64,000 nt of DNA from Pseudooceanicola nanhaiensis (GTDB lineage: Bacteria > Pseudomonadota > Alphaproteobacteria > Rhodobacterales > Rhodobacteraceae), in contig NZ_JAIUZP010000008.1 of the NCBI RefSeq assembly GCF_020171315.1, forward strand, positions 265,980 to 329,979, in the 5' to 3' direction. The position numbers and the translations under genes were made by a program. Under the pieces are notes generated by a model. That model was given only the letters and a program-made list of their open reading frames with translations, was not told the origin of the DNA and made no database searches. This document shows positions 25,622 through 34,536 of this stretch, one piece after another (the first letter of the stretch is position 1; each line of letters begins with the position of its first letter).

Positions 25622-26017
25622 ATGCTGTTCCTCGCCCGCTGGGTCATGGCCTTCCTGCTGCTGGCCCTGACCTTCAACCCGACGCCCTGGAACTATATCA
25701 CATGGGCGCGGACCGATGGCGGCGCGCAGCTTCCGCTGATCCTGCTGCTGGGGCTGCTGCTTCTGGTGGGCTACATCATCTACCTGCGCGCCACGCTGCG
25801 CTCGATCGGAGCGCTCGGCATGGGGCTGGTGCTGGCCATCGTCGCCGCGCTGATCTGGGTGCTGGTGGATTACGGCCTGCTCTCGCTCGACAATCCCGGC
25901 GTGAACACGTGGCTGGCCATTGTTGCGCTCTCCTTCGTGCTTGGCATCGGGCTCAGCTGGTCCCATGTGCGCCGCCGCCTTGCCGGACAGGCCGATGTGG
26001 ACGACGTGGACGAGTGA
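25622..26017 (+). CDS. DUF6524 family membrane protein
   Basis: A 131-residue protein with four predicted transmembrane helices (about 3-20, 38-57, 68-87, 97-116) and an acidic tail (DVDDVDE). RWVMAFLLLALTFNPTPWNY matches the N-terminus of DUF6524, known from Rhodobacteraceae and relatives. Function unknown. The ATG at 25622 is used because the upstream frame has coding-like length but no family match. Confidence 0.75.
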   Translation: MLFLARWVMAFLLLALTFNPTPWNYITWARTDGGAQLPLILLLGLLLLVGYIIYLRATLRSIGALGMGLVLAIVAALIWVLVDYGLLSLDNPGVNTWLAIVALSFVLGIGLSWSHVRRRLAGQADVDDVDE

Positions 26018-26190
26018 CCGGCCGCCTGCCCCTGCGTGAAGTGCGCGTTCCCTTCTACAGGCCCCACCGCAGGAACCCGCACGCAACCCGCAACGATCCG
26101 TTTTGCACCCCCTTTGCGTCGCTAAATGGGGTTGTGCCAAGCCGCGTGCTGGCCTAGATAGCCGGCTGATACGAAAAGGAAGGCCCGGGC

Positions 26191-26556
26191 ATGGAAAACG
26201 TCGTCCTCATCATCCACCTGCTGCTGGCGCTCTCGCTGATCGGCGTGGTGCTGCTGCAACGCTCCGAAGGGGGCGGTCTCGGCATGGGTGGCGGCGGCGC
26301 GATGACCGGGCGGCAGGCCGCCACGGCGCTCAGCAAGATCACCTGGTTCCTCGCCATCGGCTTCATCATCACCTCGCTGGTGCTGACGATCGTCGCCGCC
26401 GAGAAATCCGCAGGCTCCTCGATCCTCGACCGTCTCGGCGTGGCCGCACCGGCCGCCGAGCAGAGCCAGACCGCGCCTGTTTCGCCGGACACCGGCGGCA
26501 GCCTCGTCCCGCCGCCGGCGGCTGACGACAACACGCTGGTGCCCTCGGCCAACTGA
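26191..26556 (+). CDS. secG: Preprotein translocase subunit SecG
   Basis: A 121-residue SecG with two transmembrane helices (about residues 4-22 and 50-68) separated by the glycine-rich RSEGGGLGMGGGGAM loop. It is a stimulating, non-essential part of the SecYEG channel. The Pro/Ala-rich C-terminal extension is common in alphaproteobacteria. It is followed 292 bases later by pyrG, a frequent order in this group. Confidence 0.93.
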   Translation: MENVVLIIHLLLALSLIGVVLLQRSEGGGLGMGGGGAMTGRQAATALSKITWFLAIGFIITSLVLTIVAAEKSAGSSILDRLGVAAPAAEQSQTAPVSPDTGGSLVPPPAADDNTLVPSAN

Positions 26557-26679
26557 GCCGGGGCCCCGCCGCGGGGGCAGGTCCGCCCTGCCCGTCCGCC
26601 ACGCGGCAAAACCGCCGCAGCCCGCCCCCGACCCATCGGCGCGGGCAACGGGGACAGCACCCCTGACGACATACAACAA

Positions 26680-26705
26680 GTTGAGGATCGCCCATAATCC
26701 TCAAC
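26680..26705. promoter_or_regulatory. Inverted repeat in the secG-pyrG gap
   Basis: GTTGAGGAT (26680-26688) and ATCCTCAAC (26697-26705) are a perfect 9-base inverted repeat with an 8-base spacer. No T-run follows. It could be an operator or an mRNA hairpin in the pyrG leader, which is otherwise unstructured. Confidence 0.5.
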
Positions 26706-26848
26706 AGCATCTTGCGTTTGGATTGCCAAAGGCCTCCGAATCTGATAGCGGTCAAATCCCGTGATGCTGCGGTCCCGAGGGGCCGTTTTGGGCATGAATT
26801 GGCGTTTCCGACGCTTTGAATGAGACTTCACGGGGGTTATCCGAGCAT

Positions 26849-28492
26849 ATGGCCAGATACATCTTCATCACGGGCGGCGTCGTGTCGTCCCTTGGCAAAG
26901 GTCTGGCCTCGGCGGCCCTTGGGGCGCTTCTGCAGGCGCGCGGCTTCTCGGTCCGCCTGCGCAAGCTGGATCCCTACCTGAACGTGGACCCGGGCACGAT
27001 GTCGCCCTTCGAGCACGGCGAGGTCTTCGTGACCGACGACGGCGCCGAGACCGACCTCGACCTCGGCCATTACGAGCGCTTCACCGGCGTGGCCGCCCGC
27101 AAGACCGACAGCGTCTCCTCGGGCCGGATCTATTCCAACGTGCTCGAGAAGGAGCGCCGCGGCGATTACCTGGGCAAGACGATCCAGGTGATTCCCCACG
27201 TCACGAACGAGATCAAGGATTTCCTCGCCGTGGGCGAGGACGAGGTCGACTTCATGCTCTGCGAGATCGGCGGCACCGTCGGCGACATCGAGGGCCTGCC
27301 CTTCTTCGAGGCGATCCGCCAGTTCAGCCAGGACCGGCCCCGCGGTCAGTGCATCTTCATGCACCTGACCCTGCTGCCCTGGCTGGCGGCCTCCGGCGAG
27401 CTCAAGACCAAGCCGACCCAGCACTCGGTGAAGGAGCTGCGCTCCATCGGCCTGCAGCCGGACATCCTCGTCTGCCGCTCGGAGCACCCGATCCCCGACA
27501 AGGAGCGCGAGAAGATCGGCCTCTTCTGCAACGTGCGTGCGGATGCGGTGATCGCGGCCTACGACCTCAAGTCGATCTACGAGGCGCCGCTGGCCTACCA
27601 CCGCGAGGGGCTGGACCAGGCCGTCCTGGATGCCTTCCAGATCTCGCCGGCGCCGCGCCCTGACCTCAGCGTCTGGGAAGACGTGTCGGACCGCCTCGTG
27701 CACACCGACGGCGAGGTGAACATCGCCATCGTCGGCAAGTACACGCAGCTGGAAGACGCCTACAAGTCGATCAAGGAGGCCCTGACCCACGGCGGCATGG
27801 CCAACCGGATCAAGGTCAACGTGGAATGGGTGGATGCCGAGGTCTTCGACCACGAAGACGCGGCCCCCCACCTTGAAGGCTACCACGCGATCCTCGTGCC
27901 CGGCGGCTTTGGCGAGCGCGGCACCGAGGGCAAGATCAAGGCGGCGCAATTCGCCCGCGAGCGCAAGATCCCCTACCTCGGGATCTGCCTCGGGATGCAG
28001 ATGGCCGTGATCGAGGCGGCCCGGAACCTCGCCGGTCTTACCACCGCGGGCTCCGAGGAATTCGACCACGAGGCCGGCAAGAAGCGGTTCGAGCCGGTGG
28101 TTTACCACCTGAAGGAATGGGTGCAGGGCAACCACGCGGTGCAGCGCAAGGTCGACGACGACAAGGGCGGCACCATGCGTCTTGGCGCCTATACCGCGGC
28201 CCTGGCCGAAGGCTCCAAGGTGGCCGAGGTCTATGGCACCACGCAGATCGAGGAACGCCATCGTCACCGCTACGAGGTGGACATCAAGTACCGCGAGAAG
28301 CTGGAAGCCTGCGGGCTTCAGTTCTCGGGCATGTCGCCCGATGGCCGCCTGCCCGAGATCGTCGAGGTGAAGGACCACCCGTGGTTCATCGGCGTGCAGT
28401 TCCACCCGGAACTGAAATCGAAGCCCTTCGACCCGCATCCCCTGTTCCGCGACTTCGTGCGCGCGGCCAAGGAAGTCTCGCGGCTGGTGTGA
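26849..28492 (+). CDS. pyrG: CTP synthase PyrG
   Basis: A 547-residue two-domain enzyme making CTP from UTP. The synthetase domain (1-270) starts with [20 protein letters not shown] and has [19 protein letters not shown]; the class I glutaminase domain (about 295-545) has the catalytic Cys in LGICLGMQ and the His-Glu pair in FHPELKSKP. Length equals E. coli PyrG. The ATG at 26849 is chosen on that basis; an in-frame ATG at 26816 is rejected. Confidence 0.97.
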   Translation: MARYIFITGGVVSSLGKGLASAALGALLQARGFSVRLRKLDPYLNVDPGTMSPFEHGEVFVTDDGAETDLDLGHYERFTGVAARKTDSVSSGRIYSNVLEKERRGDYLGKTIQVIPHVTNEIKDFLAVGEDEVDFMLCEIGGTVGDIEGLPFFEAIRQFSQDRPRGQCIFMHLTLLPWLAASGELKTKPTQHSVKELRSIGLQPDILVCRSEHPIPDKEREKIGLFCNVRADAVIAAYDLKSIYEAPLAYHREGLDQAVLDAFQISPAPRPDLSVWEDVSDRLVHTDGEVNIAIVGKYTQLEDAYKSIKEALTHGGMANRIKVNVEWVDAEVFDHEDAAPHLEGYHAILVPGGFGERGTEGKIKAAQFARERKIPYLGICLGMQMAVIEAARNLAGLTTAGSEEFDHEAGKKRFEPVVYHLKEWVQGNHAVQRKVDDDKGGTMRLGAYTAALAEGSKVAEVYGTTQIEERHRHRYEVDIKYREKLEACGLQFSGMSPDGRLPEIVEVKDHPWFIGVQFHPELKSKPFDPHPLFRDFVRAAKEVSRLV

Positions 28493-28531
28493 TCCCGCCC
28501 GGACCCGACCCGGACCCGGACCGAACATGAC

Positions 28532-28560
28532 AAAGGGGAGCCTCGCGGCTCCCCTTTTGC
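28532..28560. terminator. Bidirectional terminator between pyrG and peroxiredoxin gene
   Basis: Eleven-base stem AAAGGGGAGCC / GGCTCCCCTTT (28532-28542, 28547-28557), 4-base loop, T-run on the + side and A-run on the other. It serves the convergent pair. Confidence 0.8.
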
Positions 28561-28591
28561 ATTCCCCCGACAGTCTTGGCTGCGTGGCAGC

Positions 28592-29191
28592 TCAGAACCG
28601 CATCCGCTGTGCGGCCAGTTCGTCGTAATGCTCCTGCGCCGCATCGAGGGCGCGCAGCATCTCGTCCGTCGAGCGCGAGATATAGAGCGGGTATTCGAAC
28701 AGCATGCTGACCTTGAGGCGCGGGTTGATGATGATCGTCTTGCGGATCGTCGTCTCGACTTCCTCGTGCGGCAGGATCATCCCGAAGGTGCTGGTCAGCA
28801 GCCCGTCCGGATCGGACATGATCGGCACCCTGATCCGCTGACCGCCCCGGGCCGAGGCCTGGGCACACCAGTCGTTCAGCTCTGCCACGCTGTTGCGCGC
28901 AATGCCCACCACCTTGACGCCCGCACGCAGCAGGTCTTCCTGAAGCGCACCGAGGGAGATCAGTTCGCGCGTACAGGTGTCCGAGAAGGCCGCAGCGATC
29001 GAGAAGAAGATCGTCCAGTTGCCGCTCGCATAGGGGTGGAATGTCATCTTTCCGATGGTGGAGTCGGCGGAGAAGTTGGGGAAGTTCTCACCGATTCTCG
29101 GCGTCCATCGTGCCGAATTCGTATAGTCGGTCGGGACCTCGATCCAGGTGGCGGGCACCTTGGGCGGGTCTTTCTTCGGATTTCTCAGCAT
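28592..29191 (-). CDS. Peroxiredoxin (AhpC/TSA, 1-Cys-like)
   Basis: A 199-residue thioredoxin-fold protein. The peroxidatic Cys is C73 in FSDTCTRELISL, and VKVVGIARNSVAELNDWC resembles Prx6-type proteins. The usual P-x3-T-x2-C motif is altered: Ala replaces Pro and Ser replaces Thr. TIIINPRLKVSMLFEYPL is the region that in active enzymes reads IDPKGKIR. It may be a peroxidase with a modified active site or a redox sensor. The ATG at 29191 (MLRNPKKDPPKV) is the only good start. Confidence 0.75.
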   Translation of the reverse strand: MLRNPKKDPPKVPATWIEVPTDYTNSARWTPRIGENFPNFSADSTIGKMTFHPYASGNWTIFFSIAAAFSDTCTRELISLGALQEDLLRAGVKVVGIARNSVAELNDWCAQASARGGQRIRVPIMSDPDGLLTSTFGMILPHEEVETTIRKTIIINPRLKVSMLFEYPLYISRSTDEMLRALDAAQEHYDELAAQRMRF

Positions 29192-29563
29192 AACGCCTCA
29201 GATATTTATTATGTCACAGACGAACAGCTGTACTCGTACCGGTCGTTTGCCTGTGTCTATTGGGAGCACTGGGTGAGACTAGGAACAATATGTGTCGAAA
29301 GTGGGGCCTGTGGCGTTTCCGTAAACAATTTATCGACCGCGCCCAATTTTGTCCCAACGGCCGCCCGCCGGGCCTGTCCTCCGGCCGGAAACCCGGGCCG
29401 GTGAGCGGAAAAACTCCCGTCTAGACGGCCCCTTGCGGGTGCCCCCCTGCTCCCGCCGCGCAGGGTCCGAGGCATCATCTGCCTGTCACAAATCCATGGT
29501 CTAAGGCTCCCAAAGGCCCCCGTTTCGGCGTGGGGCCCGTATAGTTGCGCGAAGGAGCCCCCG
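29192..29563. other. Divergent gap, peroxiredoxin / ppk2
   Basis: 372 bases. The peroxiredoxin side (29192-29340) is AT-richer and promoter-like; the rest is GC-rich. The only discrete element is the 12-base palindrome CCGTCTAGACGG at 29417-29428, a candidate operator. No gene is supported. Confidence 0.5.
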
Positions 29564-30481
29564 ATGTCCCCTGATGATCTCGATGCCGCCCAGGACTGGC
29601 TGGAAGCCGAACTGCAGGACGAGCTGGACGAGGATTACGAGATCGAGCTGGAGGATGCCGTCCTCTCGATGAAGATCCGCGAGATCTACCGCAAGGCCCA
29701 TGGGCCCACGATCCCGCGGCCCGAGTATTTCCGCGCCCTGCTCCACCTTCAGGCCGAGCTGATCAAGCTGCAGGACTGGGTCATCGCCAACAACGAAAAG
29801 GTCGTGGTGATCTTCGAGGGCCGTGACAGCGCGGGCAAGGGCGGCGTGATCAAGCGGATCACCCAGCGTCTGAACCCGCGCGTGGTGCGCACCGTCGCCC
29901 TGCCCGCCCCGACCGAGCGCGAGAAATCCCAGTGGTATTTCCAGCGCTACGTGCCTCATCTGCCCGCGGGCGGCGAGATCGTCCTCTTCGACCGCTCGTG
30001 GTACAACCGCGCCGGGGTCGAGCGCGTCATGGGCTTTGCCGATGAGACGCAGGTGAAGGAGTTCTTCGACGACGTGCCGGAATTCGAGCGGATGCTGAAA
30101 CGCTCCGGCATCCGGCTGATCAAGTACTGGTTCTCGATCACCGACGAAGAGCAGCAGATGCGCTTCCTCATGCGCATCCACGACCCGCTGAAGCAGTGGA
30201 AGCTGTCGCCGATGGACCTGCAAAGCCGCGTGAAGTGGGAGCAGTACACCAAGGCCAAGGAAGAGATGCTGGCCCGCACCAACATCCCCGAGGCGCCGTG
30301 GTACATCGTGCCCGGCAACGACAAGAAGCGCGCCCGGCTGAACTGCATCGACCACCTGCTGTCGTTGATCCCCTACGCGGAGGTCGACCACGAGGAGATC
30401 GCCCTGCCCGAGCGGGTGTTCAACCCGGCCTATGAGCGCGACGTGCTGCCGCCAGAGCTTTACGTGCCGTCGAAGTACTGA
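29564..30481 (+). CDS. ppk2: Polyphosphate kinase 2 (PPK2), copy 1
   Basis: A 305-residue PPK2-family P-loop kinase. Walker A FEGRDSAGKGG lies at residues 85-95, the lid region has [20 protein letters not shown] and Walker B is [18 protein letters not shown]. It moves phosphate between polyphosphate and nucleoside diphosphates. One-domain length and the acidic N-terminal 40 residues fit class I enzymes. It is monocistronic with its own terminator. A second PPK2 (60229) shares the core but has a different N-terminus. Confidence 0.92.
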   Translation: MSPDDLDAAQDWLEAELQDELDEDYEIELEDAVLSMKIREIYRKAHGPTIPRPEYFRALLHLQAELIKLQDWVIANNEKVVVIFEGRDSAGKGGVIKRITQRLNPRVVRTVALPAPTEREKSQWYFQRYVPHLPAGGEIVLFDRSWYNRAGVERVMGFADETQVKEFFDDVPEFERMLKRSGIRLIKYWFSITDEEQQMRFLMRIHDPLKQWKLSPMDLQSRVKWEQYTKAKEEMLARTNIPEAPWYIVPGNDKKRARLNCIDHLLSLIPYAEVDHEEIALPERVFNPAYERDVLPPELYVPSKY

Positions 30482-30508
30482 TCCCCGGCACGCGCCTCAG
30501 AACGACAG

Positions 30509-30534
30509 AAGGCCCGGCAGATGCCGGGCCTTTC
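30509..30534 (+). terminator. Terminator of ppk2 copy 1
   Basis: Ten-base stem AAGGCCCGGC / GCCGGGCCTT (30509-30518, 30523-30532) followed by a short T-run; a partial duplicate of the right arm follows at about 30541. Confidence 0.65.
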
Positions 30535-30584
30535 AGCAGCCGGGCCTTTCAGATGACGGGGCCGCGTGGGCCCCTGCGGGGCCG

Positions 30585-31223
30585 TCAGCCCTGAAAGAGC
30601 GGCAGCACGTGTTTGCGAAACAGGCTCGAGTCGCGCACGATGCAGCGGCGTTTGCCCGAGGCGCGATACTCCGCGATCATCGGGGCCACGAGCACCGGGT
30701 TGAAGCACCAGCGGCCCCGGCGGCCATTGCGCGCATCAGCCTGCTGGCCCGAAACCCACTGGCAGAAGCCCCGGCAGTCGCGCATCTGGCGCGAGGCATC
30801 GGGCAGGTAGAAGCCACAGTTCACCCGCTGGCAGATCGCATCGAGAAGCGCACAGGCTGCGCGGTCCTTCTCCGGCACGTCGTCGCGCGGGGTCATGTTG
30901 TATTTCAAAGGGTTGCCGTTCATGAACACGGTCAGCGCCGTGCCCAGATCCACGCCCTGATGCGCGAGGATGTCGCGCAGTTCGGGCAGGTTCTCTTCGG
31001 TCCAGGGCATTTGCCGGGCACGCCGGCAGTTTTCCACCACGGGATCGACCGCAGGCAGCGGCCGCGATGCGTCTTCAACCTCGCCATTGAGGTCGTGCAT
31101 CAGCGACATTGTCGCGAGCATTTCACAGTACTCCGTTGTACCAATAGGTCTCAGATGCTGTCCTTCTTTCAGGGGACTTGGAAAATAATTCGGAAAAAAT
31201 GTGGCATTTACTGGATCGGGCAT
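30585..31223 (-). CDS. Cysteine-rich hypothetical protein
   Basis: A 212-residue protein I do not recognise with confidence. It has nine Cys residues, several in the C-terminal half (CALLDAICQRVNCGFYLPD, MRDCRGFCQW, RWCFNP), and no signal peptide or membrane helix. HQGVDLGTALTVFMNGNP weakly resembles the DLGTAL stretch of DUF4274 proteins. The clustered Cys and basic patch (ARNGRRGRW, ASGKRRC) would suit metal or nucleic-acid binding. The upstream 76 bases are AT-rich. Confidence 0.6.
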   Translation of the reverse strand: MPDPVNATFFPNYFPSPLKEGQHLRPIGTTEYCEMLATMSLMHDLNGEVEDASRPLPAVDPVVENCRRARQMPWTEENLPELRDILAHQGVDLGTALTVFMNGNPLKYNMTPRDDVPEKDRAACALLDAICQRVNCGFYLPDASRQMRDCRGFCQWVSGQQADARNGRRGRWCFNPVLVAPMIAEYRASGKRRCIVRDSSLFRKHVLPLFQG

Positions 31224-31359
31224 GTTTTCTCCGTCCGGTGCTGAAAAACCCTTGAAAGACGGGGTTTTGCCTGCGGCCCTTGCTCACAAGTGCTTGTAGA
31301 TGCGCACATCCCCGGCTTTCTGTGTTGGCGGCCTCCCGCACTCCGCTTATATCGGACCC

Positions 31360-31797
31360 ATGTTCGGAGATTTCCTTGCCCGCCTGATCCAGCCCGAGCC
31401 GCCGCGCCTGCCGCAGGCGGAGGCCCGTCTTGCGCTGATTGCCCTGCTGGTCCGCGTCGCGCGCAGCGACAACCATTACGCGGGCGCCGAGCGGGACCGC
31501 ATCTTTCGCATCGCGCAGAGCCGCTACGCGCTCGACGCCTCCGCCGCGGCCGCCCTGCTGGAAGAGGCCGAGACGCTGGAAGGTCAGGCCCCCGACACCG
31601 TCCGCTTCACCCGCGCGATCAAGGATGCCGTGCCCCTCGAAGAGCGCATCGGCGTGATCGAGGCGATGTGGGAGATCGTCATGGCGGACGGCAAACGCGA
31701 CGAGGAAGAGAACGCGCTGATGCGCCTCGTGGCCTCGCTCCTCGGCATCACGGATCAGGACAGCAATGCCGCGCGTCTGCGCGTGACCCCGCGCTGA
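31360..31797 (+). CDS. TerB-family protein
   Basis: A 145-residue helical protein with the TerB/DjlA N-terminal fold: LALIALLVRVARSDNHYAGAERD and IEAMWEIVMADGKRDEEENALM are the two acidic helix pairs (the ADGKRDEEE metal-binding pattern). Some family members confer tellurite resistance, but lone short TerB proteins like this are widespread and of unknown role. The ATG at 31360 (MFGDFLARLIQPEPP) matches the family start. Confidence 0.8.
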   Translation: MFGDFLARLIQPEPPRLPQAEARLALIALLVRVARSDNHYAGAERDRIFRIAQSRYALDASAAAALLEEAETLEGQAPDTVRFTRAIKDAVPLEERIGVIEAMWEIVMADGKRDEEENALMRLVASLLGITDQDSNAARLRVTPR

Positions 31798-31820
31798 TCC
31801 ACCGCCCTCTAGGGATTACC

Positions 31821-31864
31821 CGGAAAATTCGAATTTTCCGGCCCGTTTTCTTCGAAGAAAACGG
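31821..31864. repeat. Family A bipartite palindromic repeat, copy 5 (variant ii)
   Basis: Perfect palindromes CGGAAAATTCGAATTTTCCG (31821-31840) and a 22-mer with core TTTTCTTCGAAGAAAA (31843-31864), 2 bases apart. Copy 7 at 40647 has the same variant arms. Confidence 0.85.
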
Positions 31865-32025
31865 ACAGTGCCGCTGTCGGAGGCACGATTGACGCTGCCT
31901 TGCGCGGCGTCATCCGCCCGTTTTCAGGGCATTTCCCTACGTCATGGGGCACATCATCGTTGATTATACCCCGGAATCGCGCCCTACTGGCCGCGTAACG
32001 GATCAATGACACCAGAAGAGGCCCC

Positions 32026-32802
32026 GTGAGCCACCAGCCCCCCGTGATCGAAATCCGGGATCTGCACAAAGCCTATGCCGATCTCGAAGTGCTCAAGGGT
32101 GTCACGATCACCGCGCGTCGCGGTGATGTCGTGTCCATGATCGGCTCTTCCGGTTCGGGCAAGTCGACCCTTCTGCGCTGTGCCAACCTGCTGGAGGACA
32201 GCCAGCAGGGCGAGATCCTCTTCAAGGGCGAGGCCGTGCACTGGCGCGGTTCCGGCCCCCATCGGCGCCCGGGCGACCCGAAACAGGTGCTCCGGATCCG
32301 GACAAATCTTTCCATGGTGTTCCAGCAGTTCAACCTCTGGTCCCACATGACGATCCTTCAGAACGTCATGGAGGCCCCCGTCACCGTGCAGGGCCGCGAC
32401 CGGGCCGAGGTGGAGCAGAAGGCACGCCATTACCTTGCCAAGGTGGGCATCGGCGACAAGGCCGACGCCTGGCCGGCGCAGCTTTCGGGCGGCCAGCAGC
32501 AGCGGGCGGCGATTGCCCGCGCGCTCTGCATGGAGCCCGAGGCGCTGCTCTTCGACGAGCCCACTTCGGCGCTGGACCCGGAACTGGAACAGGAAGTGGT
32601 GAAGGTCATCAAGGATCTGGCCAACGAGGGCCGGACGATGATCCTCGTCACCCATGACATGCGGCTGGCAGCGGACGTGTCGGACCACGTCGTCTTCCTG
32701 CATCAGGGCCGCATCGAGGAGGAGGGTCCGCCCTCCGCCCTCTTCGGCGCGCCCAAGACGGCCCGCCTGCAGCAATTCCTCAGCGCGACGCAGAGCGCCT
32801 GA
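32026..32802 (+). CDS. Polar amino acid/amine ABC transporter, ATP-binding protein (HisP-like)
   Basis: A 258-residue ABC ATPase. Walker A GSSGSGKST, Q-loop MVFQQFNLWSHM, signature LSGGQQQR and Walker B ALLFDEPTSALD place it with HisP/GlnQ. The start is GTG at 32026, 5 bases or so after an AGAAGAGG ribosome binding site. First gene of an ATPase, binding protein, permease, permease operon that leads into the Puu-like enzymes, suggesting import of a basic amino acid or polyamine-like substrate. Confidence 0.92.
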   Translation: MSHQPPVIEIRDLHKAYADLEVLKGVTITARRGDVVSMIGSSGSGKSTLLRCANLLEDSQQGEILFKGEAVHWRGSGPHRRPGDPKQVLRIRTNLSMVFQQFNLWSHMTILQNVMEAPVTVQGRDRAEVEQKARHYLAKVGIGDKADAWPAQLSGGQQQRAAIARALCMEPEALLFDEPTSALDPELEQEVVKVIKDLANEGRTMILVTHDMRLAADVSDHVVFLHQGRIEEEGPPSALFGAPKTARLQQFLSATQSA

Positions 32803-32842
32803 GGCAATCGGACCCAAGTCCAACACAAACGGGAGAAATTTC

Positions 32843-33568
32843 ATGAAAACGCTGATCCAAGCCACGGCCATTCTGGCGCTCACCGCCGGCATGGGCATGG
32901 CTCAGACCGTGCGTCTGGGGACCGAGGGCGCCTACCCTCCGTACAACCTGATCAACGACGCGGGCGAGGTCGACGGCTTCGAACGCGAGCTGGGTGACGA
33001 GCTGTGCAAACGCGCCGAGCTGACCTGCGAGTGGGTCACCAACGACTGGGATTCGATCATTCCGAACCTCGTGTCGGGCAACTACGACGTGATCATGGCC
33101 GGCATGTCGATCACGCCCGAGCGGGACGAGGTCATCGACTTCACCCAGAACTACACCCCGCCCTCCTCCTCCTCCTACGTCGGCCTGTCTGATGACGTGG
33201 ACATCACCGGCGGCGTGATCGCAGCCCAGACCGCCACCATCCAGGCCGCCCACGTGGCCGAGACCGGCGCGACCCTGCTGGAATTCGCAACGCCCGACGA
33301 AACCGTCGCGGCCGTGCGCAACGGCGAGGCCGACGCGGTGCTGGCCGACAAGGACTTCCTCGTGCCGATCGTGGCCGAGTCTGGCGGCGAGCTGACCTTC
33401 GTGGGCGATGACGTGCCGCTCGGCGGTGGCGTCGGCGCGGGCCTGCGCGAAAGCGACACCGAGCTGAAAGAGAAGCTCGACGCGGCCATCGGTTCCATGA
33501 AGGAAGACGGCACGCTCAACGCGATGATCACCAAGTGGTTCGGCGAAGACGCCCTGACCTACGAGTGA
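32843..33568 (+). CDS. Periplasmic binding protein of HisP-type transporter
   Basis: A 241-residue family 3 solute-binding protein. The signal peptide is residues 1-20 with cleavage after GMGMA. TVRLGTEGAYPPYNLINDAG and DVIMAGMSITPERDEVIDFT are the standard ligand-pocket stretches of the lysine/arginine/ornithine and octopine group. The substrate cannot be fixed from sequence. The ATG at 32843 has GGGAGAAA as ribosome binding site. A GC-rich hairpin separates it from the permease genes. Confidence 0.92.
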   Translation: MKTLIQATAILALTAGMGMAQTVRLGTEGAYPPYNLINDAGEVDGFERELGDELCKRAELTCEWVTNDWDSIIPNLVSGNYDVIMAGMSITPERDEVIDFTQNYTPPSSSSYVGLSDDVDITGGVIAAQTATIQAAHVAETGATLLEFATPDETVAAVRNGEADAVLADKDFLVPIVAESGGELTFVGDDVPLGGGVGAGLRESDTELKEKLDAAIGSMKEDGTLNAMITKWFGEDALTYE

Positions 33569-33601
33569 TCCCGGCGGTTCTTCCGCTTTCCTGATCGGGG
33601 T

Positions 33602-33621
33602 GGCCGCGCCTCTGCGCGGCC
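33602..33621 (+). other. Hairpin between binding-protein and permease genes
   Basis: GGCCGCGC (33602-33609) pairs with GCGCGGCC (33614-33621) around CTCT. No T-run. Such a structure can protect the upstream binding-protein mRNA from 3' decay and lower permease output. Confidence 0.6.
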
Positions 33622-33654
33622 GCTCCCTCCGGACCCAACCCGGATTTCACACAG

Positions 33655-34536
33655 ATGTTCGACTACTGCGCCAATCCCGACACGCTGGAAGGGCTCCGCT
33701 GGTTCAGCTGCTACCTGACCACGGCCAAGCACATGATGTTCTACGAGAGCTTCCTCGTGGTCATCGGGCTGATGCTGATCACCGTGCCCTGCGCCATGGC
33801 CTTCGGCTTTGGCGGCGCGCTTGCCGCGCGCTCGCATGTGACGCCGCTGCGCTGGATCGGCAAGGGCTATGCCGCCATGGTGCGCGGCGTGCCGGACATC
33901 GCCTTCTTCCTCTTCGTGCCGCTCGCCCTCGATCAGGGGCTGGAATGGATGCGGCACAAGGTGAAATGCCCCGACTGGGATCAGCCGATCCGGCAGGGCA
34001 ACGATTTCGTGGTCTGTGCGCAGGCCAAGCTGCCGCTCGGCTCGGCCCCGCAATGGCAGCATGAGACCTATGGCATCATCCTCGCCGTCGCGGCCTTTGC
34101 CTTCGTCTTCGGCGCCTTCGCGGCCCATGTCCTGTCGGGCGCGATGAACGCGGTGCCCAAGGCGCAGCTGGAAACCGCCGAGGCCTATGGCATGACCAAG
34201 GGCCAGATCACCCGCCGCATCCTGATCCCGCAGATGTGGGTCTATGCGCTGCCGGGCCTGTCGAACCTCTGGATGGTGCTGATCAAGGCGACGCCGCTGC
34301 TGTTCCTGCTGGGGGTTCAGGACATCGTCTACTGGGCGCGGGAACTGGGCGGCTCGAAGACCAGCGCCTATGCCTATCCGCACCCGGACTGGCGTCTTTA
34401 TTACTTCCTCGCGCTGCTCGTCTTCTACCTCGGGCTGACGAAAGTGTCCGAGATCGGGCTGGCGCGGCTGAACCGCCGCCTGTCGCGGGGACAGGCCACA
34501 CTGGCCGGTGAAGAACAGAGGAAGGCCCCGGCATGA
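33655..34536 (+). CDS. Amino-acid ABC transporter permease 1 (HisQ-like)
   Basis: A 293-residue inner-membrane permease with about five helices. The EAA loop, which contacts the ATPase, is ETAEAYGMTKGQITRRILIPQ at about 180-200. It has an extra periplasmic loop around residues 100-140 (VKCPDWDQPIRQGNDFVVCA) longer than in HisQ. It overlaps the next permease by 4 bases (ATGA). Confidence 0.88.
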   Translation: MFDYCANPDTLEGLRWFSCYLTTAKHMMFYESFLVVIGLMLITVPCAMAFGFGGALAARSHVTPLRWIGKGYAAMVRGVPDIAFFLFVPLALDQGLEWMRHKVKCPDWDQPIRQGNDFVVCAQAKLPLGSAPQWQHETYGIILAVAAFAFVFGAFAAHVLSGAMNAVPKAQLETAEAYGMTKGQITRRILIPQMWVYALPGLSNLWMVLIKATPLLFLLGVQDIVYWARELGGSKTSAYAYPHPDWRLYYFLALLVFYLGLTKVSEIGLARLNRRLSRGQATLAGEEQRKAPA

